NCBI GenBank assembly: GCA_001800975.1
Contig: MGWK01000011.1
Coordinates: 1 to 64,000, forward strand
DNA from: Flavobacteria bacterium RIFCSPLOWO2_12_FULL_35_11
GTDB lineage: Bacteria > Bacteroidota > Bacteroidia > Flavobacteriales > Flavobacteriaceae
Direction: 5' to 3'
Length of the DNA: 64,000 bases
Position numbers and translations under genes: made by a program. The notes beneath the pieces are model-generated. The model was not told where the DNA came from. It ran no database searches and worked only from the letters and a program-made list of their open reading frames with translations. Of the stretch, positions 17,800 through 24,770 are shown piece by piece. The first letter of the stretch is position 1. Each line of letters begins with the position of its first letter.

Positions 17800-17816
17800 C
17801 ATACATTTAAAATGCA

Positions 17817-17853
17817 AAAGCCGGTCTAAAATTATTTTAGACCGGCTTTTTTT
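17817..17853 (+). terminator. Terminator after gdhA (bidirectional)
   Basis: A long perfect stem (AAAGCCGGTCTAAAAT / ATTTTAGACCGGCTTT) is followed by T7. It sits between convergent gdhA and the 174-residue gene and can serve both strands. Confidence 0.92.
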
Positions 17854-17868
17854 ATGCTTAATTTGTAA

Positions 17869-18393
17869 TTATTCCGATTTTGAACCTTCGAATTGTTGCT
17901 CTTTTAACTTAAACAAGATATTGAAAGTAGTTAAACTTCCGTAAATTCGGGTAATGTATTGTTGCAAATCAACTTTATCCAAATCATCTAATTTGCTCGA
18001 ATTTATTTTTTGTTCCATCACTCGCAATCGATCTCTTACCATCACAATTTTATGAAAAAAGACATCGATTGGAATTTCTTTGCTGGCCAATTTTGGGTCT
18101 TTCGGTTCCATAACCAATTTTCCGCCTTTCCATCGGTCGCCCAAATGAACAACTTCCGAAATGTCTGACCATTGTTTCAGCATATTTTTTAAGGCAGCTT
18201 CAACATCATAAAAACTGACGGTATCCACCTCACCTTCAACACATTCAATTATTTCAAACTTGCTGTCAATGGCGATGGTTTCCAATCCGTTTTCAATAAA
18301 TGTCACCCAATAGTCTTTGGCGCTCACGTTGGTTACCACGCCCAATCCAAATTCTTCGTGTTTAATTCGAGATCCAATTCCCAGTATTTTCAT
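17869..18393 (-). CDS. Conserved hypothetical protein (CarD/Tudor-like N-terminus)
   Basis: Soluble protein of 174 residues. The first 55 residues (GIGSRIKHEEFGLGVVTNV, then YWVTFIENGLETI) look like the small SH3/Tudor-like barrel found at the end of UvrD-type helicases and in CarD proteins. The remainder is charged and helical (about 110-170). No catalytic motif is evident. It is the third gene of a leftward group after holB and the DoxX-like gene (gap 10 bases). The function is unknown; an interaction role with RNA polymerase or DNA enzymes is only an inference from the N-terminal fold. Confidence 0.82.
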   Translation of the reverse strand: MKILGIGSRIKHEEFGLGVVTNVSAKDYWVTFIENGLETIAIDSKFEIIECVEGEVDTVSFYDVEAALKNMLKQWSDISEVVHLGDRWKGGKLVMEPKDPKLASKEIPIDVFFHKIVMVRDRLRVMEQKINSSKLDDLDKVDLQQYITRIYGSLTTFNILFKLKEQQFEGSKSE

Positions 18394-18403
18394 TTTTGAA
18401 GTA

Positions 18404-18802
18404 TTAATTTAACAAATAGAGTCCGAAAATAGTTAAAATAAAATAAATGGCAATAGTCATGGCACCAGCATAATCTTTTGCCAAACGTTGTCCAATCAAC
18501 AACATAATTAAAGTAATGGCAGCGAATTCCAGTCCAACTTTTGCCACAGTTCCATCACCTTCGGCAAAAATATAATAACCGCCAATAAGCATTAAAATAC
18601 TTGCTCCGATTTCAAAAATCAACAAAGTCATCAATAAAAGCGGAACCATGTTTTTAAGCGGGGAATTTTTAAAATGGCCAGTGATAAAACCCACGTTTCC
18701 TTTCCAGTCGGTCAATTTATCGATGCCCGATTGTAAAAAAGTGATGATCAAAAACAGTAAAACCAATATTTCGGCGGAGTGATTGTTGAAAATAGACATC
18801 AT
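18404..18802 (-). CDS. DoxX-like membrane protein
   Basis: Small inner-membrane protein of 132 residues with four hydrophobic helices (about 8-28, 50-75, 88-105 and 112-130). The DoxX-family signature FLQSGIDKLTDWKG follows the first helix. Family members are often linked to redox or thiosulfate/quinone functions, but this one has no such neighbour. It lies 13 bases after holB and 10 bases before the next gene, so it is probably co-transcribed. Confidence 0.85.
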   Translation of the reverse strand: MMSIFNNHSAEILVLLFLIITFLQSGIDKLTDWKGNVGFITGHFKNSPLKNMVPLLLMTLLIFEIGASILMLIGGYYIFAEGDGTVAKVGLEFAAITLIMLLIGQRLAKDYAGAMTIAIYFILTIFGLYLLN

Positions 18803-18815
18803 AAATAATGAGTTT

Positions 18816-19955
18816 TTAATCTTCTTTAATATGCAGAAGTCGGGTTAATTTTATGGACAAATCGAGTAAAATTATTTTGGCGTTTCCGTTGCGTTCTATA
18901 TGGTAAATGGCTTCATTCAATTCCTTGTCAATTTCAATAATATTGCCGCTGTGCACAAAAGGCGCAAAATTTTTCAGGTTGAAATTGGGTGTTTTCGGTT
19001 GTAAAAACACCAGTGAATCCGCATTGTAATTCAGCAATAACGCCTGCCTGAAAAATTGCAGGCAATAGTTTAAAAATCGTTTCTGGGTTTCCCTTCCGGT
19101 TTTTGAAATGGTGTCGCTCCATTCAATCAACAATTGAATTACGGCGGCATTTCCTTTCGCTTTAAACGCGGCTCTTACCCAAGTGATAAACCATTGTTCA
19201 AATTGTTCGTCGGAAGTGTCGTTGTGCAATAAATGCAGCGCTTTGTTAAAATCTCCATCAGCCTGAATGGCAATTTGTTCCGCAATTGGCGGGTCGGTGC
19301 CCTCTATTTCAATCAAGCCTTTTACAATGTCATTTTCCGACAATAAAGGAAAATGTAAGACCTGGCAACGCGATTTTATGGTTGATATAATTTGGTCTTC
19401 GTTTTCGGCAATCAATATAAATACCGTTTTCTCAGGAGGTTCTTCCAGTAGTTTCAATAATTTATTTGATGCTGAGGCATGCATTTTGTCGGCCATCCAA
19501 ATAATCATAATTTTAAAACCGCCTTCGTATGATTTCAGTTTTAAGGCTTTTACAATCTCTTCGGCCTCGTCAACGCCAATTTGGCCTTGTTTATTTTCAA
19601 CGCCGATCGATTGCAGCCATTCAAATAAATTACCATAGGGATTCAACGCCACAAAACTTCGCCATTCATCCAAAAATAAATTGCTTACGGGCCTGCTTTT
19701 TACCACTTCATTGGTTGCCACTGGAAAAGCAAAATGCAAATCGGGATGCATTAATTTCGAACATCTCAAATTGCATGATTCCACGTCGCTGCTGCCTTTG
19801 CATAAAATATATTGGGCATAGGCAATGGCAATCGGCAAAGTTCCCGTGCCTTCTTTGCCAATAAATAGTTGCGCATGGGAAATCCGCCCGTTATCGGTAG
19901 ATTTCATCAAGTGATTTTTCAAATGCGTCTGTCCTAAAATTTCTGAAAATTCCAT
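18816..19955 (-). CDS. holB: DNA polymerase III subunit delta'
   Basis: Clamp-loader subunit of 379 residues. The N-terminal AAA+ region begins FSEILGQTHLKNHL. Its P-loop position reads GKEGTGTLP, lacking the Lys-Thr pair, as expected for a delta' subunit that does not hydrolyse ATP. A cysteine cluster (CKGSSDVESCNLRC) forms the zinc module, and the sensor 1 region contains ASNKLLKLLEEPPEKTVFIL with TIKSRCQ (SRC motif) after it. The length fits Bacteroidota delta'. It heads a three-gene leftward group. Confidence 0.93.
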   Translation of the reverse strand: MEFSEILGQTHLKNHLMKSTDNGRISHAQLFIGKEGTGTLPIAIAYAQYILCKGSSDVESCNLRCSKLMHPDLHFAFPVATNEVVKSRPVSNLFLDEWRSFVALNPYGNLFEWLQSIGVENKQGQIGVDEAEEIVKALKLKSYEGGFKIMIIWMADKMHASASNKLLKLLEEPPEKTVFILIAENEDQIISTIKSRCQVLHFPLLSENDIVKGLIEIEGTDPPIAEQIAIQADGDFNKALHLLHNDTSDEQFEQWFITWVRAAFKAKGNAAVIQLLIEWSDTISKTGRETQKRFLNYCLQFFRQALLLNYNADSLVFLQPKTPNFNLKNFAPFVHSGNIIEIDKELNEAIYHIERNGNAKIILLDLSIKLTRLLHIKED

Positions 19956-20055
19956 TGAAGCGAAAGTAAAACTTTTTTTCTTTTTTAAATCTTTTCCAAA
20001 CGCAATCTTTTAATTTTTCTGTTATGGATTTGATTATTTGTTTTAGACTTTTCAA

Positions 20056-20086
20056 CTTCCGTCTTCAGTCTTCGGTCTTCAGACTT
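20056..20086. repeat. CTTC-type dispersed repeat, copy 1
   Basis: Runs of CTTCCGTCTTC and GTCTTCGGTCTTC between holB and pgk. The same degenerate motif family recurs at 46348-46392 and, inverted, at 49817-49847. Confidence 0.6.
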
Positions 20087-20138
20087 TTGTTGTGAAATCG
20101 CTTTCGTAAAAAACTATAACCCTGAACCTAAATTCCCT

Positions 20139-20146
20139 TATATTTG
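20139..20146 (+). promoter_or_regulatory. Bacteroidota -7 element for pgk
   Basis: TATATTTG matches TAnnTTTG and ends 21 bases before the ATG at 20168. It overlaps an in-frame TTG at 20144, which therefore is not the start codon. Confidence 0.55.
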
Positions 20147-20167
20147 TGGTATAAATATTTATTAGAG

Positions 20168-21355
20168 ATGAAAACACTACAAGACATTAATTTTAAGGAT
20201 AAAAAAGCATTGATTCGCGTTGATTTTAACGTGCCTTTAGACGAAAATTTTAAGGTGACTGATGCCACCAGAATTGCCGCTGCAAAACCAACAATCGATA
20301 AAATTTTAAAAGATGGCGGGGCGGTTATTTTAATGTCGCATTTGGGAAGGCCAAAAGGTGTTGAAGCCAAATATTCCTTAAAACACATTGTTGATGAGGT
20401 TGCTCAAATACTTGAAGTTCCCGTGAAATTTGTTTCGGATTGTGTTGGTGAAGTAGCGGAAAAAGCTTCAGCAGATTTAAAAATGGGTGAAGTTTTGTTG
20501 CTTGAAAACTTACGATTTTATGCAGAAGAGGAAAAAGGCGATGAGGCATTTGCCAAACAACTTTCAAAATTAGGAAACGTTTATGTAAATGATGCGTTTG
20601 GAACAGCTCACAGAGCGCACGCTTCCACCACAATTGTCGCTAAATTTTTTCCTGAAAATAAATATTTCGGCAGTTTGATGGCGCAAGAAATCACCAGCAT
20701 AAAAAAGGTATTGGAAGACAGTGAAAAACCTGTTTTGGCGGTATTGGGCGGTTCAAAAGTTTCTTCAAAAATAACGATTATCGAAAATATTTTAGATAAA
20801 GTAGATCATTTAATTATTGGCGGAGGAATGAGTTTTACCTTTGTTAAAGCGCTTGGAGGCAAAGTTGGAAATTCAATTTGTGAAGACGACAAACAAGAAT
20901 TGGCGCTTGAAATTTTAAAGAAAGCCAAAGAAAAAGGCGTTCAGGTTCATATTCCTGTTGATGTAATTGCAGCGGATGATTTTAGCAACGACGCAAATAC
21001 GCAAATATGCGATATCGATAAAATTCCTGATGGATGGCAAGGATTGGATGCCGGACCAAAATCGAGAGAACTTTTTCATAAAGTGGTCATGGAATCTAAA
21101 ACCATTCTTTGGAACGGACCTGTTGGTGTTTTTGAAATGGAAAATTTCGCCAATGGAACCATTGCTTTAGGAAATTCTATTGCTGAAGCCACAAAAAATG
21201 GCACTTTCTCTTTAGTTGGCGGCGGAGATTCTGTTGCGGCGGTTAAACAGTTTGGTTTTGAAGACAAAGTAAGTTATGTATCTACCGGAGGCGGCGCGAT
21301 GCTTGAAAGCTTGGAAGGTAAAGTATTGCCCGGAATAGAAGCGATACTAAAATAA
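20168..21355 (+). CDS. pgk: Phosphoglycerate kinase
   Basis: Glycolytic enzyme that transfers phosphate from 1,3-bisphosphoglycerate to ADP. At 395 residues it is full length. Substrate-binding motifs RVDFNVPLD (about residues 17-25), MSHLGRPKG and [10 protein letters not shown] are present. The nucleotide site GGSKVSSKI is followed by the hinge NGPVGVFE and the C-terminal GGGDSVAAV and STGGGAMLE. The ATG at 20168 is chosen over the in-frame TTG at 20144 because the latter lies inside the promoter element. A hairpin terminator follows about 75 bases after the stop. Confidence 0.98.
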   Translation: MKTLQDINFKDKKALIRVDFNVPLDENFKVTDATRIAAAKPTIDKILKDGGAVILMSHLGRPKGVEAKYSLKHIVDEVAQILEVPVKFVSDCVGEVAEKASADLKMGEVLLLENLRFYAEEEKGDEAFAKQLSKLGNVYVNDAFGTAHRAHASTTIVAKFFPENKYFGSLMAQEITSIKKVLEDSEKPVLAVLGGSKVSSKITIIENILDKVDHLIIGGGMSFTFVKALGGKVGNSICEDDKQELALEILKKAKEKGVQVHIPVDVIAADDFSNDANTQICDIDKIPDGWQGLDAGPKSRELFHKVVMESKTILWNGPVGVFEMENFANGTIALGNSIAEATKNGTFSLVGGGDSVAAVKQFGFEDKVSYVSTGGGAMLESLEGKVLPGIEAILK

Positions 21356-21369
21356 GTTTTATTTTTACT

Positions 21370-21552
21370 GTTTATTTGTTGAATCGTTTAACTGTTTAAA
21401 AGGTAAATTTTTAAACATAAAAATATTAAAAAAACCATTTTCTGCAAGTTAGAAAATGGTTTTTTATTTTTATACATTTGAATTCGATAATCACAGAGCT
21501 AAACAAATACACGATTTCACAGTTAAACAGTTAAACGATTCAACAAATAAAC
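21370..21552. repeat. 30-bp perfect inverted repeat around the pgk terminator
   Basis: Bases 21370-21399 (beginning GTTTATTTGTTGAATC) and 21523-21552 are exact reverse complements over 30 bases. They bracket a terminator hairpin, so the whole 183-base intergenic stretch could form a large cruciform or stem. The core TTTAACTGTTTAA belongs to a dispersed family with copies at 22616-22645, 34261-34290 and 36504-36527. Confidence 0.75.
21429..21466 (+). terminator. Terminator after pgk
   Basis: Stem AAAAACCATTTTCT / AGAAAATGGTTTTT with a seven-base loop and a T-rich tail. Confidence 0.88.
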
Positions 21553-21559
21553 AACAACA

Positions 21560-22597
21560 ATGAAATACACCACGCTGCCAAATACCAACATAAAAGTGAG
21601 CAAAATTTGTTTGGGAACCATGACATTCGGACAACAAAATACCGAAAGCGATGCCCATGAACAATTGAATTATGCAGTTGAAAAAGGCATAAATTTTATT
21701 GACACTGCTGAAATGTATTCAATTCCCGGAAAAAAAGAAACGCAGGGAAGTACGGAACGGTTTATTGGAAGCTGGCTGAAAGATCAAAAAAGAGAAGAAT
21801 TGATTGTGGCTTCCAAAGTGGTTGGCCCAAATGATTATTTTAAGTATATACGAGAAAATTTAGGCTTTTCAAAAGAAGTGCTTCACGATGCTTTGGAGAA
21901 AAGTTTAAGCAGGTTACAAACTGATTACGTGGATCTTTACCAATTGCATTGGCCGGAAAGAAATACCAACTTTTTTGGCAAACGGAATTATAAACATGAT
22001 GAAAATGAAAAATGGGAAGACAATTTTAAAGAAGTCATAGAAGTATTGGACGGATTCGTTAAAGCTGGGAAAATTCGCCATTACGGCGTTTCCAACGAAA
22101 CTTCTTGGGGATTAATGAGGCATTTAACGGAAAGTAAAGTCAACAAAACAACACGCTGTAAAAGCATTCAAAATCCGTATTCATTATTAAACAGATCTTT
22201 CGAAATTAATTTGGCTGAAGTTGCCCAACGTGAAAATGTTGGTTTGTTGGCCTATTCTCCATTGGCTTTTGGCATGTTGTCGGGTAAATACCTTAATGGA
22301 AACCTGCCTGAAAACACGCGATTAAAATTATTTCCTGCATATTACAGATACAGCAGTGAACAATCAAAATTTTTAACCCAAAAATATGCCGAATTGGCGA
22401 AGGAATTAAACTTGAGTATGGCGCAAATGGCATTGGCTTTTGTGAATCAGCAACCTTTTTTGACCTCAACAATTGTTGGTGCAACTACGATGCAACAATT
22501 AAAAGAGAATATTTCAAGTATTGACGTAGCGCTTTCCGAAGAAATCTTGAAAAAAATCGATGAAATTCACGAACTGCAGCCAAATCCTGCACCGTAA
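21560..22597 (+). CDS. Aldo/keto reductase (Tas-like)
   Basis: NADP(H)-dependent oxidoreductase of 345 residues with the (beta/alpha)8 fold. The N-terminus (TTLPNTNIKVSKICLGTMTFG) and insertion pattern closely resemble E. coli Tas. Catalytic tetrad residues are visible: Asp and Tyr in FIDTAEMY, Lys in VASKVVG, and His in LYQLHWPER. The C-terminal cofactor region reads STIVGATTMQQLKENI. The physiological substrate is unknown. It stands alone downstream of the pgk inverted-repeat region. Confidence 0.93.
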   Translation: MKYTTLPNTNIKVSKICLGTMTFGQQNTESDAHEQLNYAVEKGINFIDTAEMYSIPGKKETQGSTERFIGSWLKDQKREELIVASKVVGPNDYFKYIRENLGFSKEVLHDALEKSLSRLQTDYVDLYQLHWPERNTNFFGKRNYKHDENEKWEDNFKEVIEVLDGFVKAGKIRHYGVSNETSWGLMRHLTESKVNKTTRCKSIQNPYSLLNRSFEINLAEVAQRENVGLLAYSPLAFGMLSGKYLNGNLPENTRLKLFPAYYRYSSEQSKFLTQKYAELAKELNLSMAQMALAFVNQQPFLTSTIVGATTMQQLKENISSIDVALSEEILKKIDEIHELQPNPAP

Positions 22598-22615
22598 AAA
22601 AGTTAAAAGTTGAGA

Positions 22616-22645
22616 TGTTTAATCGTTTAACTGTTTAATCGTTTA
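22616..22645. repeat. GTTTAATCGTTTAACTG-type dispersed repeat
   Basis: Two near-tandem TGTTTAATCGTTTA units lie between the convergent aldo/keto reductase and trpS genes. Same family as the arms at 21370 and 21523. Confidence 0.6.
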
Positions 22646-22700
22646 GTTTTTAAAAACTTAAAACTAACTAACAAACTGAAACCAAGAACTAAAAACTATA

Positions 22701-23669
22701 TTAGTATCCCAGTTTTTTGCGAACTCTTTGTAACACTTCAAAAGCGACTTTACGTGCTTTTTCTGCGCCGATGGCCAGGGCTTCATCAATTTCCTTTAAG
22801 TTGTTCATATAATAATTGTAGCGTTCTTTTTCAACAGCATATTTAGCAACCAACAACTCGTAAAAAGCTTGTTTTGCGGTTCCGTAACCGTAATTTCCGC
22901 CTTCATAATTTGCCCTCATTTCAACAATTTGCGCAGGTGAAGCGATCAATTTATACAAGGCAAATAAATTACAGGTGTCCGGATTTTTAGGCTCTTCGAG
23001 CGGTGTGGAATCGGTTTGGATTTTCATGATTTGTTTGCGCAATTCTTTATCGGATAAAAATAAATTGATGATATTTCCGCTTGATTTACTCATTTTTCCG
23101 CCATCAGTTCCGGGAACATACATGGTCCCTTCCTGTATTTTAGCATCTGGCGGAACCAAAGTATCACCCATTTGATGGTTAAATCTGTTGGCAACATCAC
23201 GCGTCATTTCCAAATGTTGCAACTGGTCTTTTCCAACAGGAACTATTTCCGCATCATACAATAAAATATCGGCAGCCATCAACATTGGATAAGAAAATAA
23301 ACCGGCATTTACATCTTCCAGCCTGTCGGCTTTGTCTTTAAAACCATGCGCCAAGGTTAAGCGTTGGTAGGGAAAAAAACAGCTTAAATACCAAGAAAGT
23401 TCAGTTACTTCAGGAATATCGCTCTGACGATAGAAAACGGTTTTGTTTACATCCAAACCAAAAGCAAGCCAAGTTGCGGCAGTGCTATAAGTGTTTTGAC
23501 GTAATTCTTCTCCATTTTTTATTTGGGTTAACGAGTGCAAATCGGCTATAAATAAAAACGAATCGTTGTTCGCATCGTTCGCCATAGTAATTGCGGGTAT
23601 AATAGCCCCTAATAAATTTCCTAAATGCGGTGTTCCCGTACTTTGAACGCCTGTTAAAATTCTTGACAT
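22701..23669 (-). CDS. trpS: Tryptophan--tRNA ligase
   Basis: Class I synthetase charging tRNA-Trp, 322 residues from the ATG at 23669. The HIGH-type motif is TPHLGNLLGA (near residues 11-20), and KMSKS appears intact in GGKMSKSSGNII. The conserved HGFKDKADR and AGLFSYPMLMAADIL segments are present. An upstream in-frame non-ATG start at 23705 is rejected because the TAnnTTTG element at 23688-23695 lies inside that extension and the MSRILTGVQ opening is the family norm. Confidence 0.97.
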   Translation of the reverse strand: MSRILTGVQSTGTPHLGNLLGAIIPAITMANDANNDSFLFIADLHSLTQIKNGEELRQNTYSTAATWLAFGLDVNKTVFYRQSDIPEVTELSWYLSCFFPYQRLTLAHGFKDKADRLEDVNAGLFSYPMLMAADILLYDAEIVPVGKDQLQHLEMTRDVANRFNHQMGDTLVPPDAKIQEGTMYVPGTDGGKMSKSSGNIINLFLSDKELRKQIMKIQTDSTPLEEPKNPDTCNLFALYKLIASPAQIVEMRANYEGGNYGYGTAKQAFYELLVAKYAVEKERYNYYMNNLKEIDEALAIGAEKARKVAFEVLQRVRKKLGY

Positions 23670-23687
23670 TATTTCAAATTTAAGGAG

Positions 23688-23695
23688 CAAAAATA
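23688..23695 (-). promoter_or_regulatory. Bacteroidota -7 element for trpS
   Basis: TATTTTTG on the minus strand, 18 bases before the trpS ATG. Confidence 0.5.
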
Positions 23696-23735
23696 CATAT
23701 TTCAAAAAGAAAATAAGAATAGAATTAAAAATTAC

Positions 23736-23743
23736 TATTTTTG
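23736..23743 (+). promoter_or_regulatory. Candidate -7 element before the acyltransferase repeat region
   Basis: TATTTTTG fits TAnnTTTG. It ends six bases before the first repeat-unit ATG at 23750, so a transcript from here would begin almost at the first micro-ORF and run through both repeat copies into the acyltransferase gene. Confidence 0.4.
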
Positions 23744-23749
23744 GAGCTT

Positions 23750-23927
23750 ATGAACCGAGCATTCCAAATTTTGAATTATAAAATAATGCTAAATAGCGAA
23801 CAGCATATGCTACAGCTAAAAAAATAAAATGATAGCATATGAACCGAGCATTCCGAATTTTGAATTATAAAATAATGCTAAAAGGCGAACAGCATATGCT
23901 ACAGCTAAAAAAATAAAATGATAGCAT
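23750..23927 (+). repeat. 89-bp tandem direct repeat with two 25-codon open frames
   Basis: Copy 1 (23750-23838) and copy 2 (23839-23927) differ at only three of 89 positions. Each copy starts with ATG and holds an open frame of 25 codons plus stop (23750-23827 and 23839-23916; peptides begin MNRAF and end QLKK). An 11-base spacer AATGATAGCAT follows, and the acyltransferase ATG lies exactly at the point where a third unit would start. Each copy also has the palindrome AGCATATGCT. All three differences change an amino acid (Q/R, N/K, S/G), so the sequence gives no sign of purifying selection on the peptide. It may be a leader-peptide system or merely a duplicated leader. Confidence 0.9.
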
Positions 23928-24671
23928 ATGAAATTTTTTAGGTACCTTTTTATCCTTGTTTGGCGCATCTGGTTTTATTGTTGGTTATTATTAACCATAA
24001 TTCCGGTTTTTCCAGTGTTGTTGGTAGTCACCTCTTCTGAAAAAATGTATCCTGCCTTTTATAAAATTGCCAGGGCCTGGGCCAAAACCTTGCTTTTCGT
24101 GATGGGTTTTAAAATAGATTTAATTGAAGAGCAAGTTTTAAAAAAGGAAAAAAGTTTCATGTTTTGCCCTAATCATACTTCTATGATTGATGTTTTCGTT
24201 ATGCTGGCAATTACAAAGAATCCCTTTGTTTTTGTGGGAAAAATCGAATTGACAAAAATACCGATCTTCGGATTTTTTTATAAGAGAACCTGTATTATCG
24301 TCGACAGAAGTGATTCAAAAAGCAGAAATGCTGTTTTTGATAAAGCCAGAATAAGATTAGATGGTGGCCTTGATATTTGTATTTTTCCGGAAGGATTGGT
24401 GCCGGATGATGAAAGTGTGGTGCTAAGCGATTTTAAAAATGGCGCATTCAGACTGGCGATTGAATATCAAATTCCCATTGTGCCTATTACCATGTACGAC
24501 TGTAAAAAACTATTTTCCTATACTTTTTTTAGCGGAAGTCCCGGAAAATTACGCGTAAAAGTGCATTCATTTATCAATACAGAAGGACTAACCATAAAAG
24601 AGGGCAATTCATTAAAAAAGCAAACTTTTAATGTTATTTATAATGAGTTGATTGATGATATGAAAGCGTAA
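23928..24671 (+). CDS. 1-acyl-sn-glycerol-3-phosphate acyltransferase (PlsC family)
   Basis: Membrane-bound acyltransferase of 247 residues that adds the second acyl chain to lysophosphatidate in phospholipid synthesis. A hydrophobic N-terminal segment (about 5-35) is followed by the catalytic HX4D motif NHTSMID (His83, Asp88), the block near residue 120 with YKRTCIIVDR, and the FPEG motif (about 153-156) within IFPEGLVPDD. The C-terminal VPITMYDCKKL fits the family. The start is set by the end of the tandem 89-bp repeat just upstream, whose last bases form its translation initiation region. Some relatives are ornithine-lipid or lysophospholipid acyltransferases. Confidence 0.9.
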   Translation: MKFFRYLFILVWRIWFYCWLLLTIIPVFPVLLVVTSSEKMYPAFYKIARAWAKTLLFVMGFKIDLIEEQVLKKEKSFMFCPNHTSMIDVFVMLAITKNPFVFVGKIELTKIPIFGFFYKRTCIIVDRSDSKSRNAVFDKARIRLDGGLDICIFPEGLVPDDESVVLSDFKNGAFRLAIEYQIPIVPITMYDCKKLFSYTFFSGSPGKLRVKVHSFINTEGLTIKEGNSLKKQTFNVIYNELIDDMKA

Positions 24672-24679
24672 AAATAATT

Positions 24680-24764
24680 GGTTGGGCGTTCCTTCGGTCG
24701 GGTCTTCACTACTCGCTTCCCGAAAAATCGGGAGAGCTCAAACATGTCGTTCAATCCCTAACGC
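24680..24764 (-). repeat. Modular hairpin repeat (family A), copy 1
   Basis: Short copy between convergent genes. Read on the minus strand it opens GCGTTAGGGATTGAACG, has a hairpin CCCGA-TTTT-TCGGG, then GCGAGTAGTGAAG and CCCGACCG, and ends at AACGCCC. The second hairpin is shortened. Confidence 0.8.
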
Positions 24765-24770
24765 AAAAAA

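Noticed and set aside
21370-21552. A complete insertion sequence or MITE
   Set aside because: No transposase. The arms bracket a terminator, and no target-site duplication was found, so it is reported only as an inverted repeat.
23750-23927. CRISPR or direct-repeat array before the acyltransferase
   Set aside because: Only two units, 89 bases each and adjacent without spacers, and no cas genes nearby.
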